Source of the DNA: Vibrio chagasii
Lineage (GTDB): Bacteria > Pseudomonadota > Gammaproteobacteria > Enterobacterales > Vibrionaceae
Assembly: GCF_024347355.1 (NCBI RefSeq)
Contig: NZ_AP025465.1
Coordinates: forward strand, 744,001-808,000
Reading direction: 5' to 3'
Length of the DNA stretch: 64,000 nucleotides
The notes below the pieces were generated by a model that had not been told where the DNA came from, searched no databases, and worked only from the letters and a program-made list of their open reading frames with translations. Below are positions 8,784-18,186 of this stretch, piece by piece. The first letter of the stretch is position 1; each line of letters begins with the position of its first letter. The translations under genes were made by a program, and so were the position numbers.

Positions 8784-11700
8784 ATGAGAATTTTGCGTGG
8801 CTCCCCAGCTCTATCTGAGTTTCGTGTTAACAAGCTTTTAGAGCTTTGTCGTGAATTAAGCTTACCTGTAACAGGTATTTACGCTGAGTTTGCCCACTTT
8901 GCTGATTTAACAGCAGACCTAGACGCGTCTGAAGTTGAGAAGCTAGAAAAGCTACTGACTTACGGTCCAACGATTGAAGAGCATGAACCTGAAGGTTTAT
9001 TGCTGCTTGCTACACCTCGTCCAGGTACTATTTCTCCTTGGTCTTCAAAATCTACAGATATCGCACATAACTGTGGCCTAGCGAAAGTATCTCGCCTAGA
9101 GCGCGGTACGGCTTTCTACATTGAAACGTCTTCTGAACTTTCTGAGCTTCAACTTGTTGAGCTGAAAGCGATTCTTCACGATCGTATGATGGAAGTGGTT
9201 TTCACTGACTTCGAATCAGCAGCAGCATTGTTCACCGTTGCAGAACCAGCACCTTATGCGGAAGTTGATCTTCTTACCGGCGGTCGTAAAGCGCTTGAAG
9301 AAGCAAACGTTACCCTAGGTCTTGCACTTGCAGAAGATGAGATTGATTACCTACTTGAAAGCTTTGTCACTAAGCTTGAACGTAACCCGACTGATATCGA
9401 GCTAATGATGTTTGCACAAGCGAACTCAGAGCACTGTCGTCACAAGATCTTCAACGCTGATTGGACTATCGACGGCGTTAAGCAAGAAAAATCATTGTTC
9501 AAGATGATTAAGAATACGTTTGAAGTGACCCCTGATAACGTTCTGTCTGCTTATAAAGATAACGCAGCTGTTATGACGGGCTCTGAAGTAGGTCGCTTCT
9601 TCCCAGATCCAGAAACTCGTCAGTACAACTACCACCAAGAGAAAACACACATCTTGATGAAAGTTGAAACGCACAACCACCCAACGGCTATCTCTCCATG
9701 GCCGGGCGCATCGACAGGTTCAGGCGGTGAAATCCGTGATGAAGGCGCGACAGGTATAGGTGGTAAGCCAAAAGCAGGTCTAGTGGCGTTCTCTGTATCT
9801 AACCTTAAGATCCCGAACTTTGTTCAACCTTGGGAAACAGATTTTGGTAAGCCAAGCCGTATCGTTACTGCATTGGATATCATGCTTGAAGGTCCTCTTG
9901 GTGGCGCGGCATTCAACAACGAATTTGGTCGTCCAAACCTACTAGGTTACTTCCGTACTTACGAAGAGAAAGTAAATTCTCACGCAGGTGAAGAAGTACG
10001 TGGTTACCACAAGCCAATCATGCTAGCTGGTGGTCTTGGTAACATCCGTGACGAGCACGTACAGAAGAAAGAGATCCCAGTAGGTGCAAGCCTAATCGTT
10101 CTAGGTGGTCCTGCGATGAACATCGGCCTTGGTGGCGGTGCAGCATCTTCAATGGATTCTGGTTCTTCTTCTGAAGATCTTGATTTCGCTTCGGTACAAC
10201 GTGAAAACCCAGAGATGGAACGTCGTTGTCAGGAAGTGATCGACCGTTGTTGGCAGCTAGGTGATGCGAACCCAATCGCATTCATCCACGATGTGGGCGC
10301 TGGCGGTATCTCAAATGCACTTCCTGAGCTAGTAGACGATGGCGAGCGTGGCGGTATCTTCAACCTACGTGACGTGCCAAACGATGAGCCGGGCATGAGC
10401 CCACTTGAGATTTGGTGTAACGAATCTCAAGAGCGTTACGTAATGGCGGTTGCAGACAAAGACATGGCAACGTTCGACGCTATTTGTAAGCGTGAACGCG
10501 CACCTTACGCAGTGGTTGGTAAAGCAACGGAAGAGCGTGAACTTAAACTTGAAGATTCACACTTCGACAACACGCCAATCGACATGCCAATGGACATCCT
10601 ATTAGGTAAAACACCTAAGATGCACCGTGACGCGAAAACGCTAAAAGCGAACAACCCTGCGATTGACCGTTCTGGTATCGAAATGAACGAAGCGGTTGAC
10701 CGTGTTCTTCGCCTACCAACTGTCGCAGAGAAAACATTCCTAATCACTATCGGTGACCGCTCGGTAACTGGCCTTGTTGCTCGTGACCAAATGGTTGGCC
10801 CATGGCAGGTTCCTGTTGCTAACTGTGCTGTAACAGCAGCTAGTTACGATTCTTACCACGGTGAAGCGATGTCTCTTGGTGAGCGCACGCCTGTGGCACT
10901 ACTAGACTTTGGTGCATCGGCTCGCCTAGCAGTTGGTGAAGCAATCACTAACATTGCAGCGACTAACATTGGCGATATCAAACACATTAAACTGTCGGCA
11001 AACTGGATGTCTCCAGCGGGTCACCCAGGTGAAGATGCAGGTCTTTACGAAGCGGTTAAAGCCGTTGGTGAAGAGCTATGTCCAGCACTGGGTCTAACTA
11101 TCCCAGTAGGTAAAGACTCAATGTCGATGAAGACGAAGTGGGAAGAGAACGGCGAGCAGAAAGAAGTAACGTCTCCGCTATCTCTTGTTATCACTGCATT
11201 TGCTCGTGTTGAAGATGTTCGTAAAACAATTACGCCACAACTACGCACTGACAAAGGTGCTTCAAGTCTAGTACTTATCGACTTAGGTAACGGCAAAAAC
11301 CGTCTAGGTGCAACGGCACTAGCACAAGTTTACAAGCAGCTTGGTGATAAGCCAGCAGACGTAGACAACGCAGTACAACTGAAAGGTTTCTACGAAGGTG
11401 TTCAAGCACTAGTTGCTAACGACCAAGTAGTGGCTTACCACGATAAAGGCGATGGCGGTCTATTCGTTACTCTTGCTGAAATGGCATTCGCAGGTCACTG
11501 TGGTATTAATGCAAACATTGAAGCGCTAGGTGAAGACACACTAGCAGCGCTATTCAACGAAGAGTTAGGTGCAGTAATCCAAGTTCGTAACGATGACCTA
11601 GACGCAGTTCTTTCTACGCTTGCAGCAAACGGTCTAGAAGCGTGTTCACACGTTATTGGTTCAGTTGAAGCTTCTGATGAGCTAGTGATTAAGTCTGGCG

Positions 11701-12680
11701 AGTCTGTAGTGATTGAACGTAACCGTACTGAACTACGTACTATCTGGGCAGAAACAACGCACAAGATGCAAGGTCTACGTGATAACCCAGCATGTGCTGA
11801 CCAAGAGCACGAAGCGAAGAAAGACAACTCAGATCCGGGTCTAAACGTGAAACTGAGCTTCGATGTTAACGAAGATATCGCTGCGCCTTTCATCAATACT
11901 GGCGCTAAGCCTAAGATGGCGATTCTACGTGAGCAGGGTGTTAACTCTCACGTTGAAATGGCAGCAGCATTTGACCGTGCAGGTTTCGAAGCGACTGATA
12001 TTCACATGAGCGACATCCTTACTGGTCAAGCAGTACTGGATGAGTACAACGGTCTTGTGGCATGTGGTGGCTTCTCTTACGGTGACGTACTAGGCGCTGG
12101 TGAAGGTTGGGCTAAGTCAGTTCTGTTTAACGACTCGACTCGTGAGCAATTTGAAAACTTCTTCAAGCGTGAAGATACCTTTTCTTTAGGTGTATGTAAC
12201 GGTTGTCAGATGCTGTCTAACCTGCGTGAGCTTATTCCTGGTGCAGAGTACTGGCCACGTTTCGTTCGCAACGAATCTGAGCGTTTTGAAGCACGTTTCA
12301 GCCTAGTTGAAGTTCAGAAATCTGATTCTGTATTCTTCAACGGCATGGAAGGTTCTCGTATGCCAATCGCAGTTTCTCACGGTGAAGGCCGCGTAGAAGT
12401 GCGTGACAACGACCACCTAAACGCGATTGAAAATTCAGGTACGGTTGCTCTACGTTACGTTGATAACCACGGTAACCCGACGCAGCAATACCCGAATAAC
12501 CCGAACGGTTCGCCAAACGCTATCACAGGTTTAACCACGACGGATGGCCGCGTGACTATCATGATGCCTCACCCAGAGCGTGTATTCCGTACAGTCGCTA
12601 ACTCTTGGTCTCCAGAAGGTTGGGGCGAGAATGGTGCTTGGATGCGTATGTTCCAAAACGCACGTAAGAACGTGGGTTAA
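8784..12680 (+). CDS. purL: Phosphoribosylformylglycinamidine synthase PurL, 1298 aa
   Basis: Converts FGAR, glutamine and ATP to FGAM in de novo purine synthesis. It is the large single-chain form typical of Gammaproteobacteria: N-terminal PurS-like and linker region, two AIRS-type synthase halves (for example [17 protein letters not shown] near 290-307, and a VGKDSMSMK segment near 775), and a C-terminal class I glutaminase with nucleophile C1138 in GVCNGCQ and the late PHPERVF motif. Regulation by PurR is suggested by the operator at 8592. Codon use is strongly biased, indicating high expression. A clear terminator follows. Confidence 0.98.
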   Translation: MRILRGSPALSEFRVNKLLELCRELSLPVTGIYAEFAHFADLTADLDASEVEKLEKLLTYGPTIEEHEPEGLLLLATPRPGTISPWSSKSTDIAHNCGLAKVSRLERGTAFYIETSSELSELQLVELKAILHDRMMEVVFTDFESAAALFTVAEPAPYAEVDLLTGGRKALEEANVTLGLALAEDEIDYLLESFVTKLERNPTDIELMMFAQANSEHCRHKIFNADWTIDGVKQEKSLFKMIKNTFEVTPDNVLSAYKDNAAVMTGSEVGRFFPDPETRQYNYHQEKTHILMKVETHNHPTAISPWPGASTGSGGEIRDEGATGIGGKPKAGLVAFSVSNLKIPNFVQPWETDFGKPSRIVTALDIMLEGPLGGAAFNNEFGRPNLLGYFRTYEEKVNSHAGEEVRGYHKPIMLAGGLGNIRDEHVQKKEIPVGASLIVLGGPAMNIGLGGGAASSMDSGSSSEDLDFASVQRENPEMERRCQEVIDRCWQLGDANPIAFIHDVGAGGISNALPELVDDGERGGIFNLRDVPNDEPGMSPLEIWCNESQERYVMAVADKDMATFDAICKRERAPYAVVGKATEERELKLEDSHFDNTPIDMPMDILLGKTPKMHRDAKTLKANNPAIDRSGIEMNEAVDRVLRLPTVAEKTFLITIGDRSVTGLVARDQMVGPWQVPVANCAVTAASYDSYHGEAMSLGERTPVALLDFGASARLAVGEAITNIAATNIGDIKHIKLSANWMSPAGHPGEDAGLYEAVKAVGEELCPALGLTIPVGKDSMSMKTKWEENGEQKEVTSPLSLVITAFARVEDVRKTITPQLRTDKGASSLVLIDLGNGKNRLGATALAQVYKQLGDKPADVDNAVQLKGFYEGVQALVANDQVVAYHDKGDGGLFVTLAEMAFAGHCGINANIEALGEDTLAALFNEELGAVIQVRNDDLDAVLSTLAANGLEACSHVIGSVEASDELVIKSGESVVIERNRTELRTIWAETTHKMQGLRDNPACADQEHEAKKDNSDPGLNVKLSFDVNEDIAAPFINTGAKPKMAILREQGVNSHVEMAAAFDRAGFEATDIHMSDILTGQAVLDEYNGLVACGGFSYGDVLGAGEGWAKSVLFNDSTREQFENFFKREDTFSLGVCNGCQMLSNLRELIPGAEYWPRFVRNESERFEARFSLVEVQKSDSVFFNGMEGSRMPIAVSHGEGRVEVRDNDHLNAIENSGTVALRYVDNHGNPTQQYPNNPNGSPNAITGLTTTDGRVTIMMPHPERVFRTVANSWSPEGWGENGAWMRMFQNARKNVG

Positions 12681-12720
12681 TCATGCCGCGTTGATCTAGA
12701 TTAGATTAAGCAAAAATCAA

Positions 12721-12750
12721 AAGCGCAGAGCGAAAGGTCTGCGCTTTTTT
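12721..12750 (+). terminator. Intrinsic terminator of purL
   Basis: A 9-bp stem (aagcgcaga/tctgcgctt) with an 8-nt loop and a T run, 40 bp downstream of the stop. Confidence 0.9.
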
Positions 12751-12856
12751 GTTTCATTTGGTCAGTATGTTTGAAGGTTGCTCAACAATTAATTGTTATT
12801 ATGAACGAGGAAGTTGTTTTTATCATTAGATCTATTTACTCTCAGAGTAGATGACA

Positions 12857-13804
12857 TCACTTCGGTTCAAATAATTGAATTGCTTCGTTTGGTAAGGCAA
12901 TTTTTGATAAAGACTCAGTCAGTTCCTCCTCCAATTTATCAAGTAGAGCGTACCTTTTTGAGTAAAGGTTACGCTTACTTCTTTTTAAATGAGTCAGGTC
13001 TTTGCGCTCTAATTTAACTGGAATCTGATAAAAGAACTTACTCACTTTTTGTCCGCTCATCTCTTCCCACAAAGAGTCATAATCACTGCTAATAGCACTT
13101 CTTTTTGAACCCAAGTATCGCAAAGCTTGATATACATGGCCTTTATTTGATACTGCGATCACTTTGTTCACTTCAAAATACCTAGCAAACATTAAGCTCA
13201 AATTGAGCATTAGAGCTTTAGGGCGAAGGCCGTGAAGTGTTCGAGTTATTTCTTTAATCTTAATCTGACTATCAATGACATGACGGTTGGTCCCTTGTAA
13301 GCAACCTATGTGTAACACTCTGTCATTTTCATCTTCAGAGAGGTTGCACGTAATTGAATATATGGTCTGGCCAGAATGCAATTCTACAAGCTTAATGCCG
13401 ATAGACCCCTCTCTTGACTCACCTGGATAAAGCTCAATCGTGTAAGGTTGACCATTTCGATCTTTGAAGGTTGTTATCTCGAATGGTTTTTCATAAAGGT
13501 TGATAACTTTGCTATCAAACTTATCAGTTAAAATTTGAAAATGCGATCGTATCAGCTCTAGCCTCTGGGTGGATGAGAAACTAGGAGAGATGAATGGTTT
13601 CAATGGCTTTTCAAAGAGCTTGTAGTCGTTTTCAAAGACTGCTGTTAGTTTTTTATCCTTCTGCAAATCGTACATTCCTTGAGTAACTTGGCGATTGAGC
13701 AATCCCCACATAACAAATCGAATGTTTTTACGAATGTAGTCTACTCCATAACAATGCGGGTGAACTTTCTTTGATAGATTGTGGAGTTTTTTTAAACTGT
13801 GCAT
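12857..13804 (-). CDS. VirK/YbjX (DUF535) family protein, 315 aa
   Basis: Member of the DUF535 family, which includes Shigella VirK and E. coli YbjX, linked to virulence-factor handling and envelope stress but with no known biochemistry. Family traits are the basic N-terminal region, the central block YPGESREGSIGIKLVE, and the C-terminal block YDSLWEEMSG...FFYQIPVKLERKDLTHLKRSKRNLYSKR. I start at ATG 13804; the frame stays open to TTG 13870, and neither start has a strong ribosome-binding site. The gene is visibly more AT-rich than purL and dapD beside it and stands alone, which hints at acquisition or relaxed codon use. Confidence 0.75.
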   Translation of the reverse strand: MHSLKKLHNLSKKVHPHCYGVDYIRKNIRFVMWGLLNRQVTQGMYDLQKDKKLTAVFENDYKLFEKPLKPFISPSFSSTQRLELIRSHFQILTDKFDSKVINLYEKPFEITTFKDRNGQPYTIELYPGESREGSIGIKLVELHSGQTIYSITCNLSEDENDRVLHIGCLQGTNRHVIDSQIKIKEITRTLHGLRPKALMLNLSLMFARYFEVNKVIAVSNKGHVYQALRYLGSKRSAISSDYDSLWEEMSGQKVSKFFYQIPVKLERKDLTHLKRSKRNLYSKRYALLDKLEEELTESLSKIALPNEAIQLFEPK

Positions 13805-14024
13805 GAGAATTTTTTTCGAAATGAGTGGATCAATTGAGATGATTATATAAAACAATAAAACACTGTTCAAAATCTCATGACCATTTAATTAGGTGTTAGC
13901 AGGGAGTTTGACCCTCTGAGCTGTTTCTGCCATGTGTCACAGGGTAAGATGAATTTGTTAGAAAGTGTGTATGTTAGTGGATTAAGGGGCGACATACTTT
14001 TGGATACTAGCAAAAGAATGAAGA

Positions 14025-14052
14025 AAGCCGCTGGATTTCACCCCAGCGGCTT
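14025..14052 (-). terminator. Intrinsic terminator of dapD
   Basis: A 10-bp stem (aagccgctgg/ccagcggctt) with an 8-nt loop on the minus strand, 27 bp after the dapD stop and followed by a U-rich tract. Confidence 0.88.
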
Positions 14053-14078
14053 CGTATTTTCTAGCATCTAATGCTTGA

Positions 14079-15110
14079 TTAATTGTTGCTGTGTAGCTCG
14101 CTGTTCAGTTCAACAGCAGACTTGTTCGCTAGACACTCAATTTGACCAGTGATTGAGTTGCGACGGAATAGCAGGTCAGAAACGCCAGCTAGGTCGCGCG
14201 CTTTAATGATTTCTACTTCGTTGCCTTCTTTATCTAGCATGCGAACTTTTGTACCCGCAGTCACGTAAAGACCAGACTCAACAGTACAACGGTCACCCAT
14301 TGGGAAGCCAAGACCAGCGTTTGCGCCTAGTAGGCAGTTTTCGCCGATAGAGATAACCATAGTACCGCCACCAGACAGAGTACCCATGATAGAAGCGCCG
14401 CCACCGATGTCTGAACCGTTACCTACAACAACACCTGCAGAGATACGACCTTCAACCATGCTTACGCCTGTTGTACCCGCGTTGAAGTTGATGAAACCTT
14501 CGTGCATTACCGTTGTGCCTTCACCCACATGTGCGCCAAGACGAACACGAGAAGTATCAGCAATACGAATACCTGTTGGTACCACGTAATCCACCATTTT
14601 AGGGAATTTGTCTACGCAATCTACAGACAGAGAGCGACCAGCTAGGCGAGCTTCGATTTGACGATCCGCTAGTTCAGGAAGGTCGATTGGGCCTTCGTTT
14701 GTCCATGCGATGTTGTGCAGTAGTCCGAAGATGCCGTCTAGTACAGTACCGTGCGGCTGAACTAGGCGGTTAGAGATAAGTTGTAGCTTAAGGAAGCCTT
14801 CAGCAACAGATGCTGGCTTCTCGTCTGTCGCAAGAACAACAAGAACAAGTGGCTGTTCAGATGCTGCTGCTTTTCCTGCGAAAGATGCGTTTGCTGCATC
14901 GTCGTTTGCTGCGAATGCTTTCGCTAGTTCTGCGCTTTGTGCAGCAGAGATTTCGATAGCTTGGTTGCCTTCAGTGTAACCTGCTACTTCACCTACAGCC
15001 GCTACTAGAGCGTCGCTTGGGTTTAGAAGTGGGCTAGGGAAGAACGCTTCAATGATTTTATTGTCGCGGTTTTTGGTTGCCGTACCGAAGGCTAGTGAAA
15101 AGAAAGCCAT
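14079..15110 (-). CDS. dapD: Tetrahydrodipicolinate N-succinyltransferase DapD, 343 aa
   Basis: Succinyl-CoA-dependent step of lysine and meso-diaminopimelate synthesis, in the cytosol. The C-terminal half is a left-handed beta-helix of hexapeptide repeats (HVGEGTTVMHEGFINFNAGT, then GRISAGVVVGNGSDIGGGAS, then ISIGENCLLGANAGLGFPMG). At 343 aa it belongs to the longer DapD class found in Vibrio and Pseudomonas rather than the 274-aa E. coli type; the N-terminal 150 residues are the extra domain. It appears monocistronic, with its own leader and terminator. Confidence 0.93.
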   Translation of the reverse strand: MAFFSLAFGTATKNRDNKIIEAFFPSPLLNPSDALVAAVGEVAGYTEGNQAIEISAAQSAELAKAFAANDDAANASFAGKAAASEQPLVLVVLATDEKPASVAEGFLKLQLISNRLVQPHGTVLDGIFGLLHNIAWTNEGPIDLPELADRQIEARLAGRSLSVDCVDKFPKMVDYVVPTGIRIADTSRVRLGAHVGEGTTVMHEGFINFNAGTTGVSMVEGRISAGVVVGNGSDIGGGASIMGTLSGGGTMVISIGENCLLGANAGLGFPMGDRCTVESGLYVTAGTKVRMLDKEGNEVEIIKARDLAGVSDLLFRRNSITGQIECLANKSAVELNSELHSNN

Positions 15111-15218
15111 GTTGAATCTCCATGTGTTGAGTCTTGAATTTGCTATTTCATAACAGTGGCTCGAATAACGAGCGTCGTCGTTAGCAAAGTTAATTTAATT
15201 GCGTTCATCATAAAGAGA

Positions 15219-15241
15219 GCGCCCTCGTTATGAAAGGGCGC
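15219..15241 (-). terminator. GC-rich hairpin between the marC-like gene and dapD
   Basis: A 7-bp stem (gcgccct/agggcgc) with a 9-nt loop lies 130 bp after the MarC-family stop. The U tract on the minus strand is poor (gctctcttta), so termination may be weak; it could also be part of the dapD leader. Confidence 0.5.
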
Positions 15242-15367
15242 ATCGGGATAAAGTCTGTAAAATGATATTGCTTGTCTTTTGAGAGATATTTTTCTGCAAT
15301 GAGAAAACGCTGCAGATCAATACAAATTGGCGGATATGTGAGTCAATATTTCCCTTTGAATGACCAT

Positions 15368-16009
15368 TTAAACAAACAGTGCTTTATGAGCTTGCTCGAT
15401 CCCTTCAATCAACATCTGCATACCAATAACTGCCAGTATCAAACCCATCATTCGAGTAATCACATTCAGTGCGCTTGGTCCTACCGCTTTCACGAAGCGC
15501 TCGCCAAACACAAACAACACGTAGGTTAAGGTACACAGTAGGCCGAAAGCGATGATGGTAATGACGGTTTCATAGATGCCCTCGGTGCTGGCAAAGTTCA
15601 TCGCGGTGGCTATTGTCCCCGGGCCAGCCAGTATCGGCATGGCCAGTGGTGATACTGCGATACTTAGCGCCGCGTCTTGTTGGGCATCTGAGTTGACCTT
15701 CTCTTTCGCCTTCGAGTGTGTCGATTCACCTTGTAGCATGTGAAAGCCAATCAAGAAGACCAAAATACCGCCTGTGATGCGCAGGGCATAAAGCGTGATA
15801 CCAAAAAGGTCGAAGATCAGCTTGCCTGAAATGGCAAACGTACTGACGATGATAAATGCGATAAACACTGAGCGGAACGCGATCGACTTAACTGTCTCCC
15901 TGTCGTTGTCGCCTGTTAAACCAAGAAAGATTGGCGTGTTAGCGATAGGGTTCATGATGGCGAAAAAGCCCATGAAAACTGTGATGGTATGGATGATGAG
16001 CTCTTTCAT
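15368..16009 (-). CDS. MarC-family inner membrane protein, 213 aa
   Basis: Six-helix membrane protein of the MarC/NAAT family. Signature regions are the N-terminal FFAIMNPIANTPIFLGLT, the mid-protein AVSPLAMPILAGPGTIATAM, and the C-terminal TRMMGLILAVIGMQML. Some relatives transport neutral amino acids; the original link of MarC to antibiotic resistance was withdrawn, so the substrate is unknown. Length is normal for the family. The short spacer to the upstream operon contains that operon's terminator, so it has its own promoter. Confidence 0.85.
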   Translation of the reverse strand: MKELIIHTITVFMGFFAIMNPIANTPIFLGLTGDNDRETVKSIAFRSVFIAFIIVSTFAISGKLIFDLFGITLYALRITGGILVFLIGFHMLQGESTHSKAKEKVNSDAQQDAALSIAVSPLAMPILAGPGTIATAMNFASTEGIYETVITIIAFGLLCTLTYVLFVFGERFVKAVGPSALNVITRMMGLILAVIGMQMLIEGIEQAHKALFV

Positions 16010-16083
16010 ATTATTCCTTTAAAAAGATGCAGTTAAATACACATGTTGAATAAGAATAGATACTAGAGCAAGTGTGAATAAAA

Positions 16084-16106
16084 AACAGCCAGCATAGGGC
16101 TGGCTG
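16084..16106 (-). terminator. Intrinsic terminator of the NifU-like/GGGtGRT operon
   Basis: A 9-bp stem (acagccagc/gctggctgt) with a 5-nt loop, followed on the minus strand by a run of six U residues. It closes the two-gene operon about 100 bp after the stop. Confidence 0.88.
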
Positions 16107-16209
16107 TATAGTTTTAGTGATGGTAGTAGAGTTTTGACTGTGTGTTGGTGTCGATTTTTCAACTAACGCCTTGGCTTGAGGCGCTAAATGGTGACAATCA
16201 CTTCTATCA

Positions 16210-17196
16210 TTATGCGTTTTGAGACTCGCTTACCGCGACAGCTAGTGCAACCGTAGCACCTACCATTGGGTTGTTACCCATGCCGATGAAGCCCATCATA
16301 GCAACGTGAGCAGGAACTGAAGAGCTACCTGCAAACTGAGCGTCTGCGTGCATTCTGCCCATAGTATCTGTCATGCCGTAAGACGCAGGGCCTGCCGCTA
16401 CGTTGTCTGGGTGCAATGTACGACCTGTACCACCGCCTGAAGCGACTGAGAAGTAAGGCAGACCTTGGCGAGTACGCTCTGCTTTGTAGATACCCGCAAC
16501 AGGATGTTGGAAGCGTGTTGGGTTGGTTGAATTACCTGTAATGCTCACATCCACCTCTTCTCTGTGCATGATTGCGACACCTTCACGAACATCATCAGCG
16601 CCGTAACATAAGATCTCTCCGCGAGGGCCATTTGAGAAACGGCGACGTTCTGTTTCAACGAGTTCACAGGTTTGGTAGTCGTATTGAGTGCGCACGTAAG
16701 TGAAGCCATTGATGCGTGAGATTAAGTACGCCGCATCTTTACCTAAACCATTTAGGATAACTCTTAATGGATTTTTACGTGATTTATTGACGTTTAGTGC
16801 GATTTTAATTGCGCCCTCAGCGGCAGCAAAAGACTCGTGACCTGCAAGAAAAGCAAAGCAGTGGCTCTCTTCATTCAGAAGACGAGCAGCAAGCGCACCA
16901 TGACCAATACCAACTTGACGTTGCTCGGCAACACTACCGGGTTTTGTGAATGCTTGGAGGCCTTCACCGATGATGTTGGCTGCTTGTTCAGCGTTGCTCG
17001 CTTTACGGAATAGAGCCATGGCTGTACCTAAGGTGTATGCATCGGCTGCACTTTCAAACGCAATTGGTTGAGTGTCCATCACCAAAGTTTTTGGGTCTAC
17101 ATTGTGGGCTTTACAGTATTGCTCTGCTTGCGCCAAAGAGTCGAAGTTCATTTCTGCCAATGCGCGAGTTACTGATTCATTAAGTTGAGTGTTCAT
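16210..17196 (-). CDS. GGGtGRT family protein, 328 aa, function unknown
   Basis: Conserved protein of the family named for its GGGtGRT motif, seen here at residues 254-260 (SVASGGGTGRTLHPDN). Other conserved-looking stretches are VGIGHGALAARLLNEESHCFAFLAGHESF (95-123), ILNGLGKDAAYLISRINGF and VSITGNSTNPTRFQHPVAGIYK. There is no signal peptide or membrane segment, so it should be cytosolic. The biochemical role is not known to me. It lies 27 bp downstream of a NifU/IscU-like scaffold gene in one operon, with AGAGGAAAG before its ATG, and the two families are habitually paired, which suggests a joint role around an Fe-S or other metal centre. The operon leader carries a fluoride aptamer. Confidence 0.85.
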   Translation of the reverse strand: MNTQLNESVTRALAEMNFDSLAQAEQYCKAHNVDPKTLVMDTQPIAFESAADAYTLGTAMALFRKASNAEQAANIIGEGLQAFTKPGSVAEQRQVGIGHGALAARLLNEESHCFAFLAGHESFAAAEGAIKIALNVNKSRKNPLRVILNGLGKDAAYLISRINGFTYVRTQYDYQTCELVETERRRFSNGPRGEILCYGADDVREGVAIMHREEVDVSITGNSTNPTRFQHPVAGIYKAERTRQGLPYFSVASGGGTGRTLHPDNVAAGPASYGMTDTMGRMHADAQFAGSSSVPAHVAMMGFIGMGNNPMVGATVALAVAVSESQNA

Positions 17197-17223
17197 AATA
17201 TCTTTCCTCTAAATTGGCAAAAA

Positions 17224-17916
17224 TTACTGTTGGCGTGGGTTCATCTTGGTCACGGCTTCATCGAAGCGACCATAAGTCCCTGTAGCAAGGTCAGCCGCTT
17301 CATTGGCTGGCACACCTTGATTAATCGCCTTCATCATTTTGCCGAGGTTGAGATACTCGTAACCAATCACTTCGCTGTGGTCATCAAGTGCAAGCTTAGT
17401 CACATAGCCCTCTGCGAGTTCTAGGTAACGGACGCCTTTTGCTGCGGTTGAGTAGCTGGTACCAACTTGGCTGCGCTGGGTTTGACCTAAGTCTTCCAAT
17501 GCAGCACCGATCTCTAGGCCACCTTCAGAGAAAGCAGATTGAGTTCGACCGTAAACAAACTGCAGGAAGATTTCGCGCATCGCGACGTTAATCGCGTCAC
17601 ACACTAAGTCAGTATTAAGTGCTTCTAGGATAGTTTTTCCGGTGAGGATTTCAGCGGCCATCGCGGCAGATTGTGTCATGCCTGAGCAGCCGATAGTCTC
17701 GATGAGTGCTTCTTCGATAATGCCGTTTTTCACGTTGAGAGTCAGTTTTGCCGCGCCTTGTTGTGGTGCACAAGTGCCTACGCCATGGCTTAAGCCAGAA
17801 ATAGCGATGACATCTTTTGGGCTAACCATGGCGCCTTCAACTGGAATTGGAGCCGAGTTGTGAAGATCACCCCTTTGAATAGGGCACATGGATTGAATTT
17901 CTGAAGAGTAATGCAT
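17224..17916 (-). CDS. NifU/IscU-like iron-sulfur scaffold protein, 230 aa
   Basis: First gene of the riboswitch-headed operon. The core resembles NifU_N/IscU: E-E-A-L-I-E-T-I-G-C77-S-G-M-T-Q-S-A-A-M-A matches the IscU segment around its second cluster Cys (GCGSAIASSSLA). Other Cys are C11, C49 (GTCAPQQ) and C106 (VCDAI), so a three-Cys cluster site is plausible although spacing differs from IscU. It lacks the LPPVK chaperone motif and has a C-terminal extension (about 140-230) absent from IscU, so it is not the housekeeping scaffold. The start region is occluded by a perfect 10-bp hairpin. The client protein is presumably the co-transcribed GGGtGRT protein; this is inference. Confidence 0.8.
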   Translation of the reverse strand: MHYSSEIQSMCPIQRGDLHNSAPIPVEGAMVSPKDVIAISGLSHGVGTCAPQQGAAKLTLNVKNGIIEEALIETIGCSGMTQSAAMAAEILTGKTILEALNTDLVCDAINVAMREIFLQFVYGRTQSAFSEGGLEIGAALEDLGQTQRSQVGTSYSTAAKGVRYLELAEGYVTKLALDDHSEVIGYEYLNLGKMMKAINQGVPANEAADLATGTYGRFDEAVTKMNPRQQ

Positions 17917-17918
17917 AA

Positions 17919-17966
17919 TGTTTTCTCACTAATAAAGTCGTATTGACCTAGGGCGTTGAGAAAACA
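17919..17966 (-). promoter_or_regulatory. Ribosome-binding-site-sequestering hairpin
   Basis: A perfect 10-bp inverted repeat (tgttttctca at 17919-17928 and tgagaaaaca at 17957-17966) lies 2 nt before the start codon of the NifU-like gene. In the mRNA, the strand nearest the start contains the only Shine-Dalgarno-like sequence (GUGAG), so the stem would block initiation. It is a good candidate for the output switch of the riboswitch leader. Confidence 0.6.
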
Positions 17967-18111
17967 GGACGTGTTGGAAGAGGTGCGGCTAATTCACTAC
18001 AGATCTTGAGTATCGATAATCCAAAGGAGTAATGGAACTTGGTCTTAATAGACGCAGCCCATTTCAAAATGGAGGAGTAGCGATACATCCAACAGTATTA
18101 CCTGTTTTCGA

Positions 18112-18186
18112 TTCTGTAGGAGTCATTAGCACGGTTCAAAAGAACGGGCGGTTGAAGCAAAAGCTTAGGTGGAACCCCATCACCTG
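18112..18186 (-). ncRNA. Fluoride riboswitch aptamer (crcB motif)
   Basis: Reading the minus strand: GGUG-AUGGGGUUC-CACC forms the first stem-loop, followed by AACCGC, a GUUC-UUUU-GAAC hairpin, then UAAUGACUCCUACAG. These are the conserved elements of the crcB motif, in order: the GGNG-AUGG..UUC-CNCC stem-loop, the AACCGC strand, and the final (C/U)UNAUG-N-CUCC/GCCUAC strand. The long-range helix is preserved by compensation: loop GGGGU pairs with ACUCC here, whereas other members use for example GGCAU with AUGCC. Length (about 75 nt) is right. It begins about 2-4 nt after the predicted transcription start and precedes the NifU-like gene by about 195 nt. Assigned by eye; a covariance-model score would be decisive. 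Confidence 0.85.

Noticed and set aside
11495..11896. 133-codon antisense frame within purL
   Set aside because: Same cause: codon-bias shadow, Ser-rich, no ribosome-binding site.
12814..13017. 67-codon plus-strand frame downstream of purL
   Set aside because: Lies mostly antisense to the DUF535 gene, which has family-level support.
17224..17916. Calling the NifU-like gene the housekeeping iscU
   Set aside because: It is about 100 residues too long, lacks LPPVK, and is not next to iscS, iscA or hscBA.
18001..18111. A second known riboswitch class downstream of the fluoride aptamer
   Set aside because: Stems and ACUCC repeats are present, but the order of elements fits no class I know; kept only as an unexplained structured leader.
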